Shown here piece by piece: positions 42,584 through 51,070 of a DNA stretch of 64,000 nt. Both the position numbers and the translations under genes were made by a program. The notes below the pieces were generated by a model. That model did no database searches and was not told the DNA's origin. It was given only the letters and a program-made list of their open reading frames with translations. Each line of letters opens with the position of its first letter. The stretch's first letter is position 1. This DNA comes from Comamonadaceae bacterium (GTDB lineage: Bacteria; Pseudomonadota; Gammaproteobacteria; Burkholderiales; Burkholderiaceae_C): the NCBI GenBank assembly GCA_027488985.1, contig JAIYAR010000010.1:310001-374000 (forward strand), written 5' to 3'.

Positions 42584-43141
42584 ATGAATGGCCCGAATCC
42601 CGACTCCATCGCACGATCCCGCGCTCAATGGCGGTGGCGTGGAGCGGACCGACCGCCGTTTGCCGTTGTCCCCGCGCGGGGACAAACCTCCGTGTGGGAT
42701 TTCCCGCGCCCTCCGGAGCTCGTTCGCGAAATGCGCGAGGTCGTTGTACGTTGGGGAGCGCGGGAAGTAGCCCGAACGCAGGCGGCATGGGCAGTCAGAG
42801 AGACCGCGCACCCGCCGACCTTCTACCTGCCGCTTGCTGATGTTCAAGGTTCGTTACTGCGAGCTTCAGGGGGTGGATCTTTTTGTGAGTGGAAAGGCCC
42901 GGCTCGGTATTGGGATCTGGTCGATGGCGCGCATTGCCTGCCACAGGTCGCTTGGAGCTACCCCCAACCCTTGCAAGGCGCCGAACCGCTGGCTGACTGC
43001 ATCGCGTTTTACGCTCGCGATCTCCAATGCACGGTGGGCGGTGCCACGGTGCTTGCACAAGCCGGAGGTTTTTACGGCGGCTGGATCACCCCCGAATTGA
43101 CCGGGCCCTTCAAGGGCGAACCCGGCAGCAATGCCTGGTAG
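42584..43141 (+). CDS. DUF427 domain protein
   Basis: The 185-residue product carries the DUF427 core GGGSFCEWKGPARYWDLVDG with further conserved pieces AWSYPQPL and IAFYARDLQCTVGG, ending GGWITPELTGPFKGEPGS. An N-terminal extension contains WDFPRPPELVREMREVVVRW. DUF427 proteins are small beta-barrels without a known reaction. The ATG at 42584 is divergent from the glycosyltransferase gene across 98 bp. Confidence 0.88.
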   Translation: MNGPNPDSIARSRAQWRWRGADRPPFAVVPARGQTSVWDFPRPPELVREMREVVVRWGAREVARTQAAWAVRETAHPPTFYLPLADVQGSLLRASGGGSFCEWKGPARYWDLVDGAHCLPQVAWSYPQPLQGAEPLADCIAFYARDLQCTVGGATVLAQAGGFYGGWITPELTGPFKGEPGSNAW

Positions 43142-43176
43142 CGGTAGGGACTTGCCACTGCACTGACGGTATCTAC

Positions 43177-43671
43177 CTAGCGCCTGAGCCGCGCCATCAA
43201 CGCGGCTGAAGCAAAAACCAAGATCCCCACCCACTTGAGCGTTGCAAAAATCCCGGCTGCGAGGTACCAAGCGGCGCTTGGTGGCACCGGCAGAGCATCA
43301 GAACCTGTCAGCATCCAATGAAGAAGATTCTCACCTGCATCACACACTGCAGCCATCGGCAACAGCAACGCTACCATTTGCAAGGGTAACCATGTCGGCA
43401 GGGCGTGAAAAAAACGGGGGCGCCTAACGGACAGATACCCTGCCGCACCATAACTCAGCAGCAAGAGCACATCTACGGGCAAGTGCTTGCGAAAGCGTTG
43501 CACCCCGTCGGGGCCCCAAGTTTGCAATACTTGGGCAAATGCGTCAGGGGTGAAAGTGAGCTGAAGCGCCACGACACTGGGTTGCAACGGGGCCAGGTAC
43601 ACGCCCAAACCGCCAAAAGACAGCACACCAACCACAACGGCCAGCTTGAGGAACGCGGTGGAAGTGCGCAT
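43177..43671 (-). CDS. Four-helix membrane protein, unknown function
   Basis: The 164-residue product has four predicted membrane helices (about residues 9-28, 66-80, 95-112 and 137-160). A periplasmic or cytoplasmic loop with a cysteine/aspartate pair (VCDAGENLLHW) lies between helices three and four. No family is recognised. It lies 11 bp downstream of the lipoprotein gene in the same direction. Confidence 0.65.
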   Translation of the reverse strand: MRTSTAFLKLAVVVGVLSFGGLGVYLAPLQPSVVALQLTFTPDAFAQVLQTWGPDGVQRFRKHLPVDVLLLLSYGAAGYLSVRRPRFFHALPTWLPLQMVALLLPMAAVCDAGENLLHWMLTGSDALPVPPSAAWYLAAGIFATLKWVGILVFASAALMARLRR

Positions 43672-43682
43672 GGAAACTACGC

Positions 43683-44042
43683 TCAGCGCGGGTTCTCGAA
43701 GAATAAGTAGTTCGAGCCGTAGTCGCTGATTTCGAAATACACCTTCTTCTCGCCGCTGTCGGCAATGAAGTTGAAGTTCTCGTCGAGCACACCGTAGCCG
43801 AAGCGGTACGGACGGGGCTTGCCATCGTCGGTACCCATGGCGGTGGAGAGTTTGTCGATCTTGACGAAGCGGCGCACCAGCTTGTCACCGGCATAAAACT
43901 CGAGCACACCGTTGGTCCCGGTCCAGTTCTGAATCTCGCGGCCCAGTTTGTTTTGTTGCTCCTGGGTACAGCCCATCAACAAAAAAACGGCTGCAGCGCT
44001 TGTCGCTATTGCGCGAGCAGCTATCGACTTTATAGCAATCAT
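43683..44042 (-). CDS. Small lipoprotein whose signal peptide is encoded by the 48-nt repeat
   Basis: From the ATG at 44042 (preceded by GGAGAATTCC) the product has 119 residues. Codons 3-18, reading AIKSIAARAIATSAAA, coincide exactly with copy C of the repeat. VFLLMGC then completes the hydrophobic core and lipobox. The mature part begins TQEQQNKLGREIQNWTG, contains VLEFYAGDKLVRRFVKIDKLSTA and ends in a short beta-rich region. It looks like a conserved small lipoprotein, but I do not recognise a named family. It lies downstream of rlmB in the same direction. Confidence 0.75.
   Translation of the reverse strand: MIAIKSIAARAIATSAAAVFLLMGCTQEQQNKLGREIQNWTGTNGVLEFYAGDKLVRRFVKIDKLSTAMGTDDGKPRPYRFGYGVLDENFNFIADSGEKKVYFEISDYGSNYLFFENPR
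43989..44036 (-). repeat. 48-nt interspersed repeat, copy C, forming a lipoprotein signal peptide
   Basis: On the minus strand the arm is GCTATAAAGTCGATAGC, followed by TGCTCGCGCA and a tail ending AAGCGCTGCAGCC. The copy starts at codon 3 of the lipoprotein gene and is read in the same frame as copy F in the YgiQ gene. Confidence 0.85.
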
Positions 44043-44062
44043 GGAATTCTCCGGGGGTTGAT

Positions 44063-44842
44063 TTACTTGCTGACAGCTGTGCGTTGGCGCAGGGCTTCGT
44101 ACAAACACACGCCACTGGCTACCGACACGTTCAGGCTCTCTACCGCGCCCTGCATGGGAATACTCACCAGCTGGTCGCAGGTTTTGGCGGTGAGCTGGCG
44201 CATGCCATCGCCTTCGGCGCCCAGCACCAATGCAACCGGCCCTTTCAGGTCAGCTTGGTACAGATTGCTGGTGGCCTGGTCGCTGGTACCGATGATCCAG
44301 ATGTTGCGCTCCTTGAGCTCATTGAGGGTGCGGGCCAAGTTGGTCACCATGAAATACGGCACGGTTTCGGCCGCACCGCTGGCCACTTTTGCCACGGTAG
44401 CGTTGATGCCGGCGGCATGGTCTTTGGGTGCGATCACGCAGTGTGCGCCTGCACCGTCGGCCACCCGGAGGCAGGCACCCAGGTTGTGCGGGTCGGTCAC
44501 ACCGTCCAGCACCAGAATCAGCGGATTGGTGCGCTCTGCCAATGGCAGATCGGCATTGGCGGCTTCGAGGTTTTCGAGCAACTCATCCAGCGAGTGGACC
44601 TGCTTGATCTCTTGCACCCGGGCGGCCACACCCTGGTGGCCGTGGCTACCGGCGAGCTTGGCAAGGCGCATGCCGTCGGCTTCGATCAGGCGCACACCGC
44701 TTTCTGCCACTTTCTCGAGGAACTGGCGCATGCGCGCGTCACGGCGGGTGGGCTCGTAGTAAATCTCGATGATGGATTTGGGGGCGGTCTTCAAGCGCAC
44801 GCCCACGGCATGAAAGCCGAATAGAACTTTGGGGGATGACAT
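44063..44842 (-). CDS. rlmB: 23S rRNA (guanosine-2'-O-)-methyltransferase RlmB
   Basis: RlmB methylates the ribose of G2251 in the peptidyl-transferase loop. The 259-residue product has the N-terminal substrate-binding domain (VLFGFHAVGVRLKTAPKSIIEIYYE, AGSHGHQGVAARV) and a SPOUT knot. The knot has the three TrmH motifs: LDGVTDPHNLGACLRVADGAGAHCVI, VALVLGAEGDGMRQLT and IPMQGAVESLNVSVASGVCLYE. The ATG at 44842 begins MSSPKVLFGFHAV, as in the family; the 24 codons in frame before it are rejected. Confidence 0.95.
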   Translation of the reverse strand: MSSPKVLFGFHAVGVRLKTAPKSIIEIYYEPTRRDARMRQFLEKVAESGVRLIEADGMRLAKLAGSHGHQGVAARVQEIKQVHSLDELLENLEAANADLPLAERTNPLILVLDGVTDPHNLGACLRVADGAGAHCVIAPKDHAAGINATVAKVASGAAETVPYFMVTNLARTLNELKERNIWIIGTSDQATSNLYQADLKGPVALVLGAEGDGMRQLTAKTCDQLVSIPMQGAVESLNVSVASGVCLYEALRQRTAVSK

Positions 44843-44987
44843 GGGAGGATTATCGACGCAGGCGCACGCCCGTCTGCGAGCGCCTCGCCCACACGGAAGC
44901 GGTTTCAACCCCACATTTCAAATATTTGATTCACTTTTATCATTTAAAATGTTTTAATGTGATATTCGAACCAATTTCATATAGTCC

Positions 44988-47816
44988 ATGAGCACCCGTG
45001 ATCTCTCCGCACTGACGGTAGGCAAGCCTGCGGCCTGGCTCATGGCTTTGCCGCCCGTGGCCGCAAATGTCGTCTGCGGTGTGGCCTTCTGGCTCACCGC
45101 CATGGTGCTGCACATGGTGTTTGCCTTGCCGAACGCTCTGCCGGTGGCGGGATCTGCAGCATCCGGTGTAGCTGTGGCTGCGGCCTTGCTATGCGGGCGG
45201 AAGGTGTTGCCGGGGTTGTGGATTGCCAAATGCCTGTGGAGCCTGTGCCTTCTGGAATCGGCGCCCGGCAGCGCGGACTGGGCCCTTGCTGCTTTGGCAG
45301 CCACCGCACTTGTCCTGCAAACTGAAGTTGCGCGGGTGGCCGTGCTCTCTCTGGAGATCTTGCCGAGCAAACTCAGACGCCTGCGAAAAAGCCTGCAAAT
45401 CTGCGGTGCGGGTCTGCTGGCCGCGAGTGTGGGGAGTGGCGTATTCCTCGTGGCCTTGGCCCTCATGCCCTCTGCCGTGAGCGTGCCGCACTGGGGCTTA
45501 CAAGCCGCCAGTTTGCTTTTGCCGGAGTGGGCCGGCATAGCCATTCTGCTGCCCCTGACCATTCTTTGGCTGCAGGACGATGACTGGAAGGAGCCCCGCA
45601 AATGGCGCGTCACGATACTGGTCGCACTGGGTGGTGCCATCACCCTGGGCCTGATGGCACGGGCCATTTGGGCCGACGAGCAACAGACTCTGGCACGTTT
45701 TCATGATTCCAATGCAGCGCTCGCGCAGCGGCTGGACGCCGATTTTCAGGGTGCACAACAGGCGGTACAGATACTGCAAAGCCACATCCGCACGATGCCG
45801 ACTCAGCGCTCGGCGCAGTTCAATGCGGTAGCCAGCGCCATCCAGGCCAGCCACCCGAAACTCCAGGCACTCAGCTGGAACCCGCTGGTACCGCACGCAC
45901 AACGTGCCCAGTTTGAGAGTCGGTTGCGCGCGGAATACGGCCCCCAAGCAGCCTTGGTTGACCGGACAGCCGACGGTCTGTTGATCGCCAGCAGAACCGC
46001 AGATTTTTATGTGGCGGTCGAGCACATTTCTCCTCTGGAAAAGAATCGTCCGGCGCTGGGGTTGAATATTCACGCCCATCCGGCCCGCCGAGCCACCATC
46101 GAGCGCGCCATGGCCTCAGGCCAAGCGGCCATTACCCCGCGCATTCAGCTGGCACAGGAAACCGGCAAATCCTGGGGTGCGCTTTACCTGAGTCCCTTGT
46201 ACATACACGGCACCACCGCAACATTGGCAACACCGGCTGGATTCGCAGTGGCCGTTTTGCGCATGGAGGACATGGTGGGTAGCGTAGTGGAGAGCTTGCG
46301 GTTTGCCAACTTCCGCCTCTCCAGCGACGAAAGCCCGCGGCGAAGGGTGGTGCATTACCGGTTTGTAGACCTGGAAGAGCCTGCAGACACGCAGACCCTG
46401 TTTGAAGATGGCCAAGCGGCAATGCCACCGCTGCGCAATCCCTTGAATAGCCACACCCTGCTCTCCCTGCGCGTGCCGGCTCCTGTGAGTCTGCCCATTG
46501 CATTTGCCGACCGCCGGTATGCCCTGCAAGCCACACCAGGCGGGAACTTCTGGACCGGTGAGCTCACGCGCACTCCCTTCTTTGCCCTGGGAGTCGGCAT
46601 TTTGCTGACCTGGGTGACCCTGGCGGCCAGCCTGATGCTGACAGGCTCCACCCAACTGCTCACCCTGGCTGTAGAACGGCGTACCCGCGAGCTGCACAAA
46701 GCCGATGCCGCATTGCAAGCGACCAATCTGCGCCTGCAACAGCAGTCCGTGCAGCTGCGCTCGGTGCTGGAAGCCATGGACCAGGGCTACATGGGCTTTG
46801 ATGCTGACGGTGTGCTGGTGTTGGCCAACGACAAGAGCTTTGAGTTGATCGCCCTTCCCCCCGGCGAAGAGCGTGAAAGCTACCTCACGGTAGCCCGCCA
46901 TATCGGTCGTAACTTCCAGCTGGCGCAAGCGCAAGCGCTGTCGGTGGCGCAAAGCATGTTGAGCGTGCGCAACAACAAGGAACACCATGTGTACCGCGAC
47001 CTGGTGCCAGTCAAGCCCGAGGCGGCCGCCTGCTATCTGGACATGCGCGTTCACACTTTTGAAGACCCGGCCCTGCGCACCATTGTTTTGCTGCACGACA
47101 CCACGCCGGAAATGCAGCTGGAACGCTCGAAGTCACAGTTCATGTCATTTGCAGCACACGAAATCCGCACACCGCTGACCGTGATCCACGGCTATGCGGA
47201 CCTGCTGGCCACCCGCCCGCAGGGTGCCGACAGCGTCAAGGAAATGGGGCAGCAAATTTTGCGCAAATCCCAGGCCCTGAACCAGCTGTTGCAACGCATG
47301 TTGGACCTGTCTGAGCTGGACATGAATGGCCTGGACATCAAGCGTACCCGCAACACGGACCTCGGAGCTTTGTGTGCGTTGGCTGCCCGGAGCATTCAGC
47401 TACCCGAAGGGCGCGAGCCCCCGGTGGTGCAGCACCAGGACCCGATTCCCTGGTGCCGCGTGGACCCGGTTTCTATCGCAATGGCGGTCACAGAGCTGCT
47501 GCACAACGCCTACGCCTTCAGCCCTGCAGGCACCCCGGTCACGCTAAGCGTAGGTCCGCTCAATGACAATGTGGACAACCCCGGTGGCGTGCGTATACGC
47601 ATCAGCGATCAAGGCCAGGGCATGACCCATGAAGTGCAACATCACATCTTCGAGCGCTTCTACCGCGCGGACAGCTCCGGCAAGCACCCGGGCTTCGGTC
47701 TGGGCTTGAGCACCGCCAAGCTGATTGCAGACCTGCACAAGGCCCAACTTCAGATCGAAAGCACACCTCAGCAGGGCACCGTGGTGGAGATCGCCATTCC
47801 TCAAGGAGAAATCTAA
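44988..47816 (+). CDS. MASE/CHASE-domain sensor histidine kinase
   Basis: The 942-residue kinase starts with about eight membrane helices resembling MASE1 (residues 15-230). A periplasmic CHASE domain follows (ARFHDSNAALAQRLDADFQGAQQAVQILQ through about 470), then another helix, a coiled stretch and a PAS module (LRSVLEAMDQGYMGFDADGVLVLAND). The HisKA box is FMSFAAHEIRTPLTVIHGY with His724. The ATPase boxes are TELLHNAYAFSP, ISDQGQGM and GFGLGLSTAKLI. CHASE domains bind small ligands such as cytokinin-like compounds; the ligand here is unknown. No response regulator gene is adjacent. The AT-rich 44920-44987 region upstream should hold its promoter. Confidence 0.9.
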   Translation: MSTRDLSALTVGKPAAWLMALPPVAANVVCGVAFWLTAMVLHMVFALPNALPVAGSAASGVAVAAALLCGRKVLPGLWIAKCLWSLCLLESAPGSADWALAALAATALVLQTEVARVAVLSLEILPSKLRRLRKSLQICGAGLLAASVGSGVFLVALALMPSAVSVPHWGLQAASLLLPEWAGIAILLPLTILWLQDDDWKEPRKWRVTILVALGGAITLGLMARAIWADEQQTLARFHDSNAALAQRLDADFQGAQQAVQILQSHIRTMPTQRSAQFNAVASAIQASHPKLQALSWNPLVPHAQRAQFESRLRAEYGPQAALVDRTADGLLIASRTADFYVAVEHISPLEKNRPALGLNIHAHPARRATIERAMASGQAAITPRIQLAQETGKSWGALYLSPLYIHGTTATLATPAGFAVAVLRMEDMVGSVVESLRFANFRLSSDESPRRRVVHYRFVDLEEPADTQTLFEDGQAAMPPLRNPLNSHTLLSLRVPAPVSLPIAFADRRYALQATPGGNFWTGELTRTPFFALGVGILLTWVTLAASLMLTGSTQLLTLAVERRTRELHKADAALQATNLRLQQQSVQLRSVLEAMDQGYMGFDADGVLVLANDKSFELIALPPGEERESYLTVARHIGRNFQLAQAQALSVAQSMLSVRNNKEHHVYRDLVPVKPEAAACYLDMRVHTFEDPALRTIVLLHDTTPEMQLERSKSQFMSFAAHEIRTPLTVIHGYADLLATRPQGADSVKEMGQQILRKSQALNQLLQRMLDLSELDMNGLDIKRTRNTDLGALCALAARSIQLPEGREPPVVQHQDPIPWCRVDPVSIAMAVTELLHNAYAFSPAGTPVTLSVGPLNDNVDNPGGVRIRISDQGQGMTHEVQHHIFERFYRADSSGKHPGFGLGLSTAKLIADLHKAQLQIESTPQQGTVVEIAIPQGEI

Positions 47817-47825
47817 GCCAAAGAA

Positions 47826-47873
47826 GGCGCTATCGCTTGTCAAATATGCGCGAGCAGCTTCTCTTTTGATAGC
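47826..47873 (-). repeat. 48-nt interspersed repeat, copy D
   Basis: On the minus strand the arm is GCTATCAAAAGAGAAGC, followed by TGCTCGCGCA and a tail ending GACAAGCGATAGCGCC. It fills the 63-bp gap between the convergent kinase and YdeI genes. Confidence 0.85.
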
Positions 47874-47879
47874 AGATTG

Positions 47880-48497
47880 CTACTTGGCGGGCTTGCGCCA
47901 TTGGTTGGCGCGTTCGTTGGTAGCGGCAAGCCGGGCCGTTTCTTCCACCCTTTTGCCTCGGGTAGCAGCGGTTTTGGCCTGGCTGATCCACTCCAGGATG
48001 CCGCGCTTGACCGAGCGGGGAAAAGCCTGAAAGTGACCGGAAGCATCCGCGTAACTTGCCAAGGCGTGCTGCAAATCATCAGGGATGGTCAGGGCCTCCA
48101 CGGCATCCAAGGCAAACCAGGACCCATCTGCTTTGGCCTTGTCCACCTTGGCCAATCCGGGCGGCTCCATGCGCCCTGCAGCCAGAGCCCGCTCTATGCG
48201 CTTTTTGTTGGCGGCAGACCAGCCAGTGCCGGTTTTGCGCGGTGAAAACCACAACATGGAGCGCTGCGCATCCAGCGTCTTGGGTTTGCTGTCAATCCAG
48301 CCAAAGCACAAGGCTTCTTCCACCGCCTCGTCGTAGCTCATGCAGCTTTGGCCGGTGTCCTTTTTGAAGCTCACCAGCCAAATGCCGGCATCCCGCCCAT
48401 GGTGCAAGCCCAGCCACTGGCGCCACGCTTCGCGCGAAGCAGGCTGAAAGGCGTTGTCCGGCAGGGCCGCAGTGTGTTGCAAAGCGCCCTGCTCCAC
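47880..48497 (-). CDS. YdeI/OmpD-associated family protein
   Basis: The 205-residue product matches the YdeI group: REAWRQWLGLHHGRDAGIWLVSFKKDTGQ, MSYDEAVEEALCFGWIDSKPKTLD, WFSPRKTGTGWSAANKKRIERALAAGRM, and a C-terminal domain FQAFPRSVKRGILEWISQAKTAATRGKRVEETARLA. The family has been linked to resistance to cationic peptides in enterobacteria, but the mechanism is unclear. The start is GTG at 48497, directly after the stop of the ABC ATPase gene (TGAGTG), implying coupling. Confidence 0.88.
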   Translation of the reverse strand: MEQGALQHTAALPDNAFQPASREAWRQWLGLHHGRDAGIWLVSFKKDTGQSCMSYDEAVEEALCFGWIDSKPKTLDAQRSMLWFSPRKTGTGWSAANKKRIERALAAGRMEPPGLAKVDKAKADGSWFALDAVEALTIPDDLQHALASYADASGHFQAFPRSVKRGILEWISQAKTAATRGKRVEETARLAATNERANQWRKPAK

Positions 48498-49184
48498 TCA
48501 GGCTGCGACGGCCTCTGGTACAACCCGACCCGCTTCGATCAGGATGCGGCGGTCACAACGCGCAGCAATGCTGCGGTCATGCGTCACCAGGACCAGGGTG
48601 GTGCCCTGTTCGCGGTTGAGGTCAAACATCAGTTCCATGATTTTTTCGCCGGTGGCGAAGTCCAGGCTGCCGGTAGGCTCATCGGCCAACAACACGGCGG
48701 GCTTGACCACAAACGCCCGGGCCAATGCCACGCGCTGTTGCTCGCCACCTGAAAGCACCTTGGGGTACGAATTCAAGCGCTGGGACAGGCCCACACGCGA
48801 AAGCATTTCTGTCGCGGCTGCGCGCGCGTCCTTGCGGCCATCCAATTCGAGGGGCAACATCACGTTCTCCAGCGCGGTCAGATTGCCCAGCAGCTGAAAG
48901 CTCTGGAACACAAAACCCACCTGCCGGGCGCGCAGGGCGGCGCGCGCGTCTTCGTCCAGGGCGAATATGTCCTGCCCGGCCAAACGCACGGTGCCGCCCG
49001 TGGGCGTATCCAGACCGGCGATGATGGACAGCAAGGTACTTTTGCCGGAGCCCGAAGCCCCCACAATGGCTGCGGTCTCACGGGCATTGAGTGCAAAATC
49101 AATGTCGCGCAGGATCTCCAGCGTGCCGGTGGAATCTGTCACCGCCTTGAAAACATGCTCAACCGAAATAATGGAATCACTCAT
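48498..49184 (-). CDS. ybbA: YbbA/LolD-like ABC transporter ATP-binding protein
   Basis: The 228-residue ATPase has Walker A VGASGSGKSTLLSIIAGLDTPTGG, Q-loop VFQSFQLLGNLTALENV, signature LSGGEQQRVALARAFVVKP, Walker B AVLLADEPTGSLD and the H-loop LVTHD. It belongs to the MacB/LolD type, which works with FtsX-like permeases. None is encoded next to it, so its partner would be elsewhere. The ATG at 49184 is preceded by AGAGAGCCCC and shares the bases CATG with the opposite tesA start. The divergence of ybbA and tesA is also known in E. coli. Confidence 0.9.
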   Translation of the reverse strand: MSDSIISVEHVFKAVTDSTGTLEILRDIDFALNARETAAIVGASGSGKSTLLSIIAGLDTPTGGTVRLAGQDIFALDEDARAALRARQVGFVFQSFQLLGNLTALENVMLPLELDGRKDARAAATEMLSRVGLSQRLNSYPKVLSGGEQQRVALARAFVVKPAVLLADEPTGSLDFATGEKIMELMFDLNREQGTTLVLVTHDRSIAARCDRRILIEAGRVVPEAVAA

Positions 49185-49836
49185 GGGGCTCTCTGTAGTT
49201 CGTAGACACTGTATCGCGCTGCTCATTTTGGCCTCTTTTGGAGGGGCAAATCCAGTACACGCCAAAGAGTCGCCCCAAGCTGCCAAAGTGTTGGTGCTGG
49301 GGGACTCGCTGAGCGCGGAGTACGGGCTCAAGCGCGGCACCGGCTGGGTCGCGCTCATGGAACAGCGGATGGTGGCCGACAAAGTGACGGCTACGGTCGT
49401 CAATGCCAGCATTAGCGGAGACACCACCTCCGGCGGCCGCTCCCGCTTGCCGGCCCTGCTGGCGCAACACAAACCCACCGTGGTGGTGATTGAGTTGGGG
49501 GGGAACGACGCCCTGCGCGGCCTGCCTCTGAGCATGACTCAAGACAACCTGTTGGCCATGACACGCGCCGCTCAAGCCAGCGGTGCCAAGGTGTTGTTGG
49601 CGGGCATGCAGGTGCCTCCGAACTATGGCCAGGAATACACCAAACGCTTCAGTGAGACTTTCGCTACCGTGGCCAAGACGACGAAGGCGGCCCTCGTTCC
49701 ATTTTTGCTCAAAGGTGTGGCCGATGTACCGAATGCGACAGCCCTGTTTCAAGCAGACCGGATTCACCCCAAGGAAGAAGCGCACCCGACCATCCTCAAC
49801 ACCATGTGGCCGCCAATAAAAAACCTCTTGCGGTAG
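49183..49836 (+). CDS. tesA: Arylesterase/acyl-CoA thioesterase I (SGNH hydrolase)
   Basis: The 217-residue protein has a signal peptide (MGLSVVRRHCIALLILASFGGANPVHA). The SGNH blocks are block I VLVLGDSLSAEYGL with Ser42, block II NASISGDTTSGG with the glycine, block III VIELGGNDALRG and block V DRIHPKEEAH with Asp and His. This is TesA, a periplasmic esterase/lysophospholipase. The ATG at 49183 overlaps the ybbA start on the other strand; an alternative ATG at 49171 would add four residues and overlap further. Confidence 0.92.
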   Translation: MGLSVVRRHCIALLILASFGGANPVHAKESPQAAKVLVLGDSLSAEYGLKRGTGWVALMEQRMVADKVTATVVNASISGDTTSGGRSRLPALLAQHKPTVVVIELGGNDALRGLPLSMTQDNLLAMTRAAQASGAKVLLAGMQVPPNYGQEYTKRFSETFATVAKTTKAALVPFLLKGVADVPNATALFQADRIHPKEEAHPTILNTMWPPIKNLLR

Positions 49837-49852
49837 GCTCACCACAAGAGGT
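49816..49852 (-). terminator. Terminator of the small basic-protein gene, overlapping the tesA 3' end
   Basis: On the minus strand, ACCTCTTG and CAAGAGGT form an 8-bp stem around a 14-nt loop, followed by TTTTTATT. The run of T corresponds to the last codons of tesA on the opposite strand, so the same bases encode the tesA C-terminus and terminate the convergent gene. Confidence 0.7.
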
Positions 49853-49888
49853 CTGGCCGCTTTGGAGCGGCGGTTTGCGAAGTTTCGC

Positions 49889-50077
49889 TCAGGCTTCGGG
49901 GGATTCGGGGGCGACTTCCGCGCCTGCCGATGCGGCCTGTTCAGCGGCCTCGTTAGGGGTCAACTCCGCGCCATCGCCCGTTTTGCGCTCTGCTTTTTGT
50001 TTGAGCTTTTCTTCTTTCTTTTTGCGTTTAGCCAGTTCTTTCTGACGCTTTTCGTATCCGTAGTTGGGTGTTGCCAA
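49889..50077 (-). CDS. Small basic Burkholderiales-type protein
   Basis: The 62-residue product begins MATPNYGYEKRQKELAKRKKKEEKLKQK, a strongly basic helix, and ends in an acidic Ala/Glu-rich tail. The N-terminal motif is widespread in betaproteobacteria to my knowledge, but the function is unknown. A nucleic-acid or ribosome association could be guessed from the charge pattern. It is a single gene with its own terminator. Confidence 0.8.
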   Translation of the reverse strand: MATPNYGYEKRQKELAKRKKKEEKLKQKAERKTGDGAELTPNEAAEQAASAGAEVAPESPEA

Positions 50078-50123
50078 AGTGTGCTTTCGTTATTTGAGGT
50101 CACTTTACCACCTCACCGCACCC

Positions 50124-51017
50124 TCACGCAGGCGCAACAGGATTTTCGATCGCTGCCGTCGGGCTTTCAGATGCGGGCCATTGCACTGCGCCGCGGTAGG
50201 CATGCCAGGTCGCATGACCCAGCCAAGGCCCCACGATCAGCAGCCCCAGGTGCCATGGCAAGAGCATCGCGCCCACCAACAAACCGGTCAACAAAGCACC
50301 CCACAGGATCATGACACCCATGTTTTTCAGGAACACCTCGATACTGGTAATGGCTGCGGAGATCGCATCGGTATCCCTGTCCAGAATCATCGGGATGGAC
50401 ACCACCGTGAGTGCAAAAACCAGCAGAGCGAATCCGCCGCCGACTACGCTGTAGGCGAACACGAACTCAAGATTCTGCGGGTTGAAGATGGCTTGCACCA
50501 CACCAGTGGTGGACGGCATGCCTGTGTTAAAGAACACCGCAAACACCACCAGCGATGCCCTGCCCCACAACAACTCCAACACGATGAGCACCAGCACCAG
50601 CATGGCCATGCTGGGCACATGACGGTCCCAACAGAGGATGGAAGCGCCCAATGCAGGCCGCAGGCCCGCCTCACGCCGACGGCTGACTTCATACAGACCC
50701 ATGGCCAGAAACGGACCGACCAGCAGGCAACCGGACGCCATGGTCATGGTGTATTCGGGGCTGGTTCTGAACACTGCCCCCAGAACCAGTGCCATGGCGG
50801 TAAACGCCACACCGTAAAACAGGGCAATGCCGGGGTGGGCCCACAAGTCCTTAGCGCCACGCGCAAGCCATTGGAAAGGAGCGCCCATTGGAAGCGAAGG
50901 AATGGTCTTTTTGGGCGCTTCAGAAGGCGGCGGCACATACGGAGCTGGGGCCGTTTCAGACGTCCGGACAGCGCTGCCAGCATCAAGAGGATCGGTAGGC
51001 GTAGAAGTTGTGCTCAT
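50124..51017 (-). CDS. DUF2189 family membrane protein
   Basis: The 297-residue protein has a Pro-rich cytoplasmic N-terminus and then LARGAKDLWAHPGIALFYGVAFTAMALVLG, the DUF2189 opening. The glycine-rich helix SGCLLVGPFLAMGLYEVSRRREAG follows, then about four further helices and the terminal WHLGLLIVGPWLGHATWHAYRG. The family is predicted to be an integral membrane protein of unknown role. It is divergent from nothing close, and the region 51018-51070 before its start holds no recognised signal. Confidence 0.85.
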   Translation of the reverse strand: MSTTSTPTDPLDAGSAVRTSETAPAPYVPPPSEAPKKTIPSLPMGAPFQWLARGAKDLWAHPGIALFYGVAFTAMALVLGAVFRTSPEYTMTMASGCLLVGPFLAMGLYEVSRRREAGLRPALGASILCWDRHVPSMAMLVLVLIVLELLWGRASLVVFAVFFNTGMPSTTGVVQAIFNPQNLEFVFAYSVVGGGFALLVFALTVVSIPMILDRDTDAISAAITSIEVFLKNMGVMILWGALLTGLLVGAMLLPWHLGLLIVGPWLGHATWHAYRGAVQWPASESPTAAIENPVAPA

Positions 51018-51070
51018 GCACGGCAGGGTACGCCGACACCCGCCGCTTGCCTACTCAGGAAAACGCGCGG

